This document shows positions 16,956 to 21,485 of a stretch of 21,485 bases of DNA, in pieces. Every line of letters starts with the position of its first letter. Position 1 is the stretch's first letter. The notes beneath the pieces were generated by a model. The model saw nothing but the letters and a program-made list of their open reading frames with translations. It searched no databases and was not told where the DNA came from. Source of the DNA: Pseudomonadota bacterium (GTDB taxonomy: Bacteria; Pseudomonadota; Gammaproteobacteria; Steroidobacterales; Steroidobacteraceae); assembly GCA_003242275.1 (NCBI GenBank), contig QGUX01000013.1, positions 1 through 21,485 on the forward strand. The letters are read 5' to 3'. Made by a program: the position numbers and the translations under genes.

Positions 16956-17228
16956 TCAGGCCAGGCCGCGGCTCGCGGCGAGGTTCTCCACCTTCGAGAA
17001 CACCAGCCGGGGCGCGTCCTTGGCACGCGAGAACTCGTGGCGGCGGCTCATCTCCGCCAGCGCCGCATCGCGCTCCTGCGCGGTGCGGTACCAGTGCAGG
17101 CGGTGCCAGTCCGGTCCCAGCAGCTTGCGGAAGGGATCGTCCTCCCTCAGGCTGATGCGGATGCCATAGGGAGCGGGTTCCTCGGTATGTGGCTTGCGCA
17201 GGTTGTGCGCGGCTTGAATCATCGGCAT
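16956..17228 (-). CDS. Conserved-looking hypothetical protein, 90 residues
   Basis: Small soluble protein without a signal or membrane segment, convergent with the patatin gene and divergent from msrA. The ATG at 17228 is preferred (a second, at 17222, would remove two residues). Much longer frames through msrA and the GGDEF gene are antisense shadows. The chain has an unstructured start, then YGIRISLREDDPFRKLLG, W-H-R-L-H-W-Y, R-T-A-Q-E-R-D-A-A-L-A-E-M and RLVFSKVEN. This alpha-beta pattern is reminiscent of short single-domain proteins found in related gammaproteobacteria without assigned function. TATCAT (17243 to 17238 on the - strand) lies nine bases before the ATG with no Shine-Dalgarno sequence, so the message may be nearly leaderless. 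No active-site motif is recognised. Confidence 0.65.
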   Translation of the reverse strand: MPMIQAAHNLRKPHTEEPAPYGIRISLREDDPFRKLLGPDWHRLHWYRTAQERDAALAEMSRRHEFSRAKDAPRLVFSKVENLAASRGLA

Positions 17229-17273
17229 GGGGCGTGAATGATACCAGTCCCCCGACCCGGCACTCCCAGGCCC

Positions 17274-17906
17274 ATGTCCCTTTTCCGCAAGTCCGCCCGC
17301 CTGCCGACGCCGTCCGAGGCCCTTCCGGGGCGGGACCAGCCGGTTCCCACCGCGGAGCGCCATGCCGTGCTGGGCACGCCGCTGGCCGGGCCCTTCCCGG
17401 CAGGGCTCGAGTCGGTGCTGTTCGGCATGGGCTGCTTCTGGGGCGCCGAGCGGCTGTTCTGGCGGGTGCCCGGGGTGTACACCACCTCGGTGGGCTATGC
17501 CGGCGGCTTCACGCCCAACCCCACGTATGAAGAAGTGTGCTCGGGGCAGACCGGCCATGCCGAGGTGGTGCAGGTGGTATTCGATCCCGCCCGGGTGGAC
17601 TTCGAGGAACTGCTGCGCCTGTTCTGGGAATCGCACGATCCCACGCAGGGCATGCGCCAGGGCAACGACGTCGGCACGCAGTACCGCTCGGTGATCTTCA
17701 CCACCACCGGCAGGCAGCTCGAGCGGGCGAACGAGTCGAAGCGGCGCTACCAGGCGGCGCTGGACGCCGCCGGCGGCCGCGCCATCACCACCGAGATCAG
17801 GCCCGCCGCGGAGTACTACCTCGCGGAGGATTACCACCAGCAGTACCTCCACCACAATCCCAACGGGTACTGCGGCCTTGCAGGCTGCGGCGTCAGTTAC
17901 CGCTGA
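17274..17906 (+). CDS. msrA: Peptide methionine-(S)-sulfoxide reductase MsrA
   Basis: Reduces methionine-S-sulfoxide in proteins using thioredoxin. I chose the ATG at 17274 ([20 protein letters not shown]), which matches the long-form MsrA start; an ATG at 17238 would add a Pro-rich leader. The protein has 210 residues. The catalytic Cys54 lies in G-C-F-W-G (53-57), with [26 protein letters not shown] and [24 protein letters not shown] following. Resolving cysteines are C200 and C205 in [14 protein letters not shown], so the full recycling system is present. The GGDEF gene starts 18 bases after the stop. No MsrB is seen in the window. Confidence 0.96.
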   Translation: MSLFRKSARLPTPSEALPGRDQPVPTAERHAVLGTPLAGPFPAGLESVLFGMGCFWGAERLFWRVPGVYTTSVGYAGGFTPNPTYEEVCSGQTGHAEVVQVVFDPARVDFEELLRLFWESHDPTQGMRQGNDVGTQYRSVIFTTTGRQLERANESKRRYQAALDAAGGRAITTEIRPAAEYYLAEDYHQQYLHHNPNGYCGLAGCGVSYR

Positions 17907-17924
17907 TTGGCTTCCTCGATCCTC

Positions 17925-19181
17925 ATGACGGGCGCCTACGATCAACGGCTGGTCGGCATCGCGCTGGTGCTGGCCTTCCTCGCCTGGTTCGTGGCCATGA
18001 ACGTGGTCGAGCGCATCAGCAACACGCGCGGCCTGGCCTCGCGTGCCTGGCTGCTGGCCGGCGCGCTGGCCGTAGGCACCAGCCTGTGGGGCATGCAGCT
18101 GCTGGCGATGCTGGCCTTCGACCTGCCCATCCCGGTGGCCTTCCATGTGCCCACGCTGGTGTTCACGCTGGGCGTGGCCATCGTGGTGTGCTTCTTCGCG
18201 CTGTGGATCGCGGGCGGCCCGCACCTGGGCGTGCTGCGCCTGGGCGTGGCGGGTCTGTGCATGGGCGTGGGCGTGGCCGCCATCCACTACCTGGGCGTGT
18301 TCGCGATGCAGATCGTGCCGGCGGTGCATTACGACGTACCCACCTTCGGCGCCTCGGTCGCGGCCGCGTTCGTGGCCTGCTGGCTGACACTGGCACTGGC
18401 CTTCTGGCTGCGCCACGGGCGCACGGCCGGGCGGCTGGTGGCGCGTGCCGCGGCGGCGCTGGTGCCCACGGCGGCCATCGCGGCGGTGTTCCAGCTGGGT
18501 TTCGCCGCCGCCGACTTCGCGCCGGATTCCTACAGCCTGGGCGCCGCCACGGTACTCGACTTCGATGCCGAGCACCGTCCGCTGCTGATGGTGGTGGGCG
18601 CGGGCGCCGCATTGCTCGCGCTGCTCATCGTGCTGCTGGTTGCGGGCCATGCGCGCGAGCTGATCGAACGCAGCCAGCACGCGGGGCGCCAGGAACTGCC
18701 CGTGACGCCGGTGGAGCACATTCCCGGCACCGATCCGCTCACCGGACTCGCCAACCGCGCGCTGCTGGCCGAACGCTTCGCCGCGATGCGGGCCAGCGTG
18801 CGCGATGCCGCCGGCGTGTTCGCGCTGCTGGTGGCGGACATCGACCGCTTCCGCCACCTGAACGATACGCTGGGCGCCTCCGTGGGCGATGCGGTGCTGC
18901 GCGAGCTGGCGCAGCGGCTGGGGGCGCTGGTGCGTCCCGGCGACACCGTGGCCCGTCCCGGAGGCGACGAGTTCGCGCTGCTGCTGGCCGACGTGGGCAG
19001 TGACGAGCAGGCGGCCAGCGTCGTCGCGCGCGTGCGCGAGGAGTTGGGCCGCACGGTCGCCGCCGGGGGACTGGAGGTGCGGGTCGCGGTGAGCGTGGGT
19101 GTCGGCCTGTATCCGCGCGACGGCGAGGACGTGGATACATTGCTGAAGCACGCCCACGGCGTGCTGCAGGGCGCGGCTTGA
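17925..19181 (+). CDS. Membrane diguanylate cyclase-like protein with degenerate MHYT sensor
   Basis: Protein of 418 residues from the ATG at 17925; its start MTGAYDQRLVGIAL is typical of MHYT proteins, so the upstream TTG at 17907 was rejected. Seven or so membrane helices fill residues 8-245. The three MHYT-position motifs have drifted: M57-Q-L-L, I120-H-Y-L, V188-F-Q-L. Only one of the three metal-binding histidines remains. The GGDEF domain (about 265-412) has TDPLTGLANR, the metal-binding VADIDRFRHLND, an intact GGDEF (346-350) and an inhibitory RxxD site, R337-P-G-D340, five residues before it. The usual N-D-x-x-G-H is NDTLGA, and the final A-x-Y-x-A-K-x-x-G-R-N segment is missing. Synthesis of c-di-GMP is plausible but not assured. 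TGA overlaps the TTG of the next gene. Confidence 0.88.
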   Translation: MTGAYDQRLVGIALVLAFLAWFVAMNVVERISNTRGLASRAWLLAGALAVGTSLWGMQLLAMLAFDLPIPVAFHVPTLVFTLGVAIVVCFFALWIAGGPHLGVLRLGVAGLCMGVGVAAIHYLGVFAMQIVPAVHYDVPTFGASVAAAFVACWLTLALAFWLRHGRTAGRLVARAAAALVPTAAIAAVFQLGFAAADFAPDSYSLGAATVLDFDAEHRPLLMVVGAGAALLALLIVLLVAGHARELIERSQHAGRQELPVTPVEHIPGTDPLTGLANRALLAERFAAMRASVRDAAGVFALLVADIDRFRHLNDTLGASVGDAVLRELAQRLGALVRPGDTVARPGGDEFALLLADVGSDEQAASVVARVREELGRTVAAGGLEVRVAVSVGVGLYPRDGEDVDTLLKHAHGVLQGAA

Positions 19182-20086
19182 GTCCGGAAGTCCGCATCAT
19201 CCTGCTGGTTGTGTTGTTCGTCGCGGGGCTGACGGCGCGGCGGCTGGGCTGGCTCGGCCCCGCGCAGGCAGGCGCGATGCTGCGACTGGTCATCACCATC
19301 GGACTGCCGGCGATGTTCATCGCCGACGTCAGCCGCATCCCGCTGCAGAGGAGCTTCATCGCGCTGCCGGTGGGCGCGCTGGCCATCATGCTGGTGAGCC
19401 TCGTCGCCGGGCTCCTGGCCGGCCGCGCCATGCGCCTGCCGCGGCCGGAGCAGGGCTCGCTGCTCTTGTGTGCCATGTCGATCAACAACGGCTTCCTGTT
19501 CCCGTTCGTGCTGGCGGCCTGGGGACAGGCCGGCTTCGCGCAGCTGGCGCTGTTCGACTTCGGCCACGTGATCGGCCAGAGCACCTTCGTCTATGCGCTG
19601 GCGGCCTGGTACGGCGGGCATGGCGCGGGTTTCGGTCCCATCATGCGGCGCATGCTGTCCTTCCCGCCGCTGTGGGCGCTGCTGGTTGCGCTGCTGCTCA
19701 ATACCACCGGGACCGTCGATGCCGTACCCGATTGGCTGATCGGCCTGCTTCGCCTCGTCGGCCAGGTGATCCTGCTGCTGGTGATCGTGGCGCTGGGCGT
19801 GCTGTTCGACGCGCGGCTGCTGCGCGACGCGCGCGTGATCGTGGCGCTGGCCCTGCGCCTGGTGCTGGGCGCGGCGCTGGGGTTGCTGCTGGCCTGGATC
19901 TTCGGCCTGGAAGGCCTCACGCGCGCCGTGCTGGTGCTGGGCGCTGCGGCGCCCATCGGCTTCAACGCCGTGGTGTTCTCCGACCGCGAACACCTGCACC
20001 GGGAACTGGCGGCCAGCGCCGCCTCGATCTCGGTGCTGCTCGGACTGGCCTATGTGCCGCTGGCGCTGTGGCTGCTGCCGCGCTGA
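19178..20086 (+). CDS. AEC-family (auxin efflux carrier-like) permease
   Basis: Integral membrane protein of about 302 residues with about ten hydrophobic helices in two halves, the layout of AEC transporters. Visible features are an N-terminal helix (IILLVVLFVAGLTARRLGWL), L-V-I-T-I-G-L-P-A-M-F-I-A, the N-N-G-F-L-F-P-F segment in the middle (Asn-Gly loop, typical of bacterial AEC), LLLNTTGTVDAVPDWLI and the C-terminal block GAAAPIGFNAVVFSDRE. The start is a TTG at 19178 overlapping the preceding TGA, with GCAGGGCG upstream; no in-frame ATG precedes the first helix. Substrate is unknown. Translation is probably coupled to the GGDEF gene. Confidence 0.87.
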   Translation: MSPEVRIILLVVLFVAGLTARRLGWLGPAQAGAMLRLVITIGLPAMFIADVSRIPLQRSFIALPVGALAIMLVSLVAGLLAGRAMRLPRPEQGSLLLCAMSINNGFLFPFVLAAWGQAGFAQLALFDFGHVIGQSTFVYALAAWYGGHGAGFGPIMRRMLSFPPLWALLVALLLNTTGTVDAVPDWLIGLLRLVGQVILLLVIVALGVLFDARLLRDARVIVALALRLVLGAALGLLLAWIFGLEGLTRAVLVLGAAAPIGFNAVVFSDREHLHRELAASAASISVLLGLAYVPLALWLLPR

Positions 20087-20102
20087 GCGGACGCGGCGGT
20101 CA

Positions 20103-20927
20103 TCAGGGCGGCGGTTCGGAGCCCGGCGCGGGATCCTCGAGCGGGAAGGTGCGCACGCCGGAATCCTGCCCGGCTGGGGTGTCGCCGGGTGCTGGCCGCA
20201 CCGGCGTGGCGGCCGCCGGCGCGTCGGCACCTGCCGGCGGCGCATCGCCCGTGCTGCGCGCCAGCGCCGCCAGGAAGCGGCGGGCATTCTCCGAACCGGT
20301 GGTCACCGCGCCGCTGATGATGTCCGAGGGCAGCACGTCGCGGCGCCCATAGAAGGCGCGGTTGCCGCGTTCGTCGATGCTGATGGCGGTGCCGTCCAGC
20401 GATACGCCGGCGAAGAGGCCACGGCTGCGCGAGTAGGCGTACACCTCGGCATTGGTGCCACCGGCGGCCTCGGCCTGGCGACCCACGGGACCTGCGGCCA
20501 CCGAGGCGCCCACGCCCAGCGTCAGCTTGCCGTCATTGATGCCTTCCACGCCGCGCCGGGTGGTGAACACCAGCACGATGTCGGTTTCCTGCGCGCCGAT
20601 CTGCCAGCCCACGCTGCCGCCGGTGAGATTGATGAACACGGGATTGGTGAAGCGGCCCCGGCTGTCGCGCACCGTCAGCACGCCGCTGCCGCGGCGACCG
20701 CCGAGCACGAAGGCCACCTTCTTCACGCTGGGCACCACCGCGACGCCATAGGCGCGTTGCAGCAGGTTCTCCGGGATGGCCGTGTCGCGCTGGCTGCGCA
20801 GCGCATCCAGCACCTCGGCCGCCTCCAGCAGGCGAGCCTCCTCGCGGGACTGGGCCTGCGCGGCGGTGGCAAGTCCGGTGGCGGCGAGCACGAGCAGGGC
20901 GCAGCAGGCGCGGCGATGCATGTTCAT
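20103..20927 (-). CDS. Secreted SYLF/YSC84-domain lipid-binding protein
   Basis: Protein of 274 residues, convergent with the AEC gene (16-base gap). A signal peptide ends near residue 25 (A-Q-A/Q). The SYLF domain (formerly DUF500) spans about 50-215, with IPENLLQRAYGVAVVPSVKK, FVLGGRRGSGVLTVRD, FINLTGGSVGWQIGAQETDIVLVFTT, the K-L-T-L-G-V-G-A-S-V-A-A-G-P-V-G-R block, VYAYSRSRGLFAGVSLDG and a final S-D-I-I-S-G-A-V. The tail after about 226 is Pro/Ala-rich and low complexity. SYLF proteins bind phosphoinositides in eukaryotes; bacterial periplasmic roles are unclear. An alternative ATG two codons in (20921) is equally possible. GGAG lies 13 bases before the ATG. Confidence 0.9.
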   Translation of the reverse strand: MNMHRRACCALLVLAATGLATAAQAQSREEARLLEAAEVLDALRSQRDTAIPENLLQRAYGVAVVPSVKKVAFVLGGRRGSGVLTVRDSRGRFTNPVFINLTGGSVGWQIGAQETDIVLVFTTRRGVEGINDGKLTLGVGASVAAGPVGRQAEAAGGTNAEVYAYSRSRGLFAGVSLDGTAISIDERGNRAFYGRRDVLPSDIISGAVTTGSENARRFLAALARSTGDAPPAGADAPAAATPVRPAPGDTPAGQDSGVRTFPLEDPAPGSEPPP

Positions 20928-20993
20928 TGCGGCACGATCTCCAACTGTGATCCCCGTTGCCGTCGAAGCTTACTCCAGTGCCGCGGGCTGGGG

Positions 20994-20999
20994 TATCGT
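20994..20999 (+). promoter_or_regulatory. Possible -10 box for the apbE-like gene
   Basis: TATCGT ends seven bases before the ATG at 21007, so transcription would begin at or next to the start codon. No Shine-Dalgarno sequence is present. The -35 position shows no good match to TTGACA. The remaining 79-base gap to the SYLF gene shows nothing else. Confidence 0.35.
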
Positions 21000-21006
21000 T
21001 GCCGGC

Positions 21007-21485
21007 ATGCATGACTTCCGCGCAATGCTCGCGCTCGCGGTCTCGATCCTCGGGTCAGCCACCGCCCACGCGGCGTGGCTGAAGCGCGAGGAAGCCATCA
21101 TGGGCACGCGCTGCGCGGTGGAGCTGTGGAGCGAGGATGCCGCCGCCGGCGAGGCCGCCATCGAGGCCGTGTTCGCCGACATGCGCCGCATCGATGCGCT
21201 GATGAGCACCTACAAGCCGGACTCGGAGGTGTCGCGGGTCAACGCCGAGGCCGCCCGGCGTCCCGTGCCGGTGACCGAGGAACTGTTCCGCCTGCTGGAG
21301 ACGGCCATCGAGTACTCGCGCCTGTCCGACGGTGCCTTCGACATCACCTACGCCAGCGTGGGCTACCTCTACGACTACCGCGCCCGCCGCCGTCCCGACG
21401 ATGAAGCCATTGCCGGGGCGCTGCCCGGCGTGGACTACCGCCGGCTGAAGCTCGACCCTGAACGGCGCACCGTGTTCTTCGAGCG
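21007..21485 (+). CDS. apbE: ApbE-like FAD:protein FMN transferase (5' part, cut by window end)
   Basis: The first 159 codons are open to the edge. A signal peptide covers about residues 1-22 (A-H-A/A) without a lipobox cysteine, though many ApbE proteins are lipoproteins. Family blocks are EEAIMGTRCAVEL (M-G-T at 32-34), FADMRRIDALMSTYKPDSEVSRVNA, LLETAIEYSRLSDGAFDIT and VDYRRLKLD. ApbE attaches FMN through a phosphoester to Ser/Thr of periplasmic redox subunits such as NqrB/NqrC or RnfG. The C-terminal half, with metal and FAD ligands, lies outside the window, so activity cannot be judged. No flavinylation target is encoded nearby. Confidence 0.88.
   Translation, partial: MHDFRAMLALAVSILGSATAHAAWLKREEAIMGTRCAVELWSEDAAAGEAAIEAVFADMRRIDALMSTYKPDSEVSRVNAEAARRPVPVTEELFRLLETAIEYSRLSDGAFDITYASVGYLYDYRARRRPDDEAIAGALPGVDYRRLKLDPERRTVFFE

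Noticed and set aside
17907..17924. TTG start for the GGDEF protein
   Set aside because: The ATG at 17925 gives the family-typical MTGAYD start; the six extra residues are not conserved.
17229..19157. N-terminal extension of the 90-residue gene to a 733-residue - strand protein
   Set aside because: The extension is antisense to msrA and the GGDEF gene and is His/Gln-rich; only the last 90 residues look like a protein.

Overview
The window is G+C-rich, tightly packed DNA from what looks like a polarly flagellated gammaproteobacterium. The evidence is FlhF/FlhG polar control of flagella, MotC/MotD-type stators, DUF2802, a monomeric NADP isocitrate dehydrogenase and a PlpD-like patatin. The gene types recall Xanthomonadales/Nevskiales/Steroidobacterales relatives, but the sequence alone does not settle the genus. 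I see no tRNA, rRNA, CRISPR array, insertion sequence or prophage.

Region 1 (1-11297) is motility and chemotaxis, all on the + strand except one small gene. It starts inside flhF and runs through flhG, fliA, motC and motD with overlaps or tiny gaps. DUF2802 and HDOD genes follow, then fliG-fliM-fliN (the whole C-ring), cheY, a small secreted protein on the - strand, and a 932-residue PAS-containing chemoreceptor. The layout is unusual. The cheZ/cheA/cheB/parA/cheW genes usual between fliA and DUF2802 are absent, and fliG/M/N sit without fliF, fliH-L or fliO-R. What remains is a contiguous torque and switch unit: stator, rotor, response regulator and receptor. Its apparent regulatory sites include two sigma-54-like promoters (before DUF2802 and fliG), a CRP-like palindrome before fliG, and a sigma-28-like promoter with a CRP-like site before the chemoreceptor.

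Region 2 (11298-17228) is metabolic and envelope-related. An agmatine deiminase gene has its start codon at the exact centre of a 24-bp perfect palindrome. It converges with, and overlaps, a monomeric isocitrate dehydrogenase gene. Divergent from that is a PlpD-like patatin/beta-barrel protein, followed by a convergent 90-residue protein of unknown function.

Region 3 (17229-21485) holds msrA, a membrane GGDEF protein with degenerate MHYT motifs, an AEC-family permease, a secreted SYLF-domain protein on the - strand, and the 5' part of an apbE-like flavin transferase cut by the window end.

Several Region 2-3 genes have no Shine-Dalgarno sequence but carry a TANNNT hexamer 7-10 bases before the ATG, which fits leaderless or nearly leaderless transcripts. 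All functional statements rest on recognised motifs and gene context; no database search was run.
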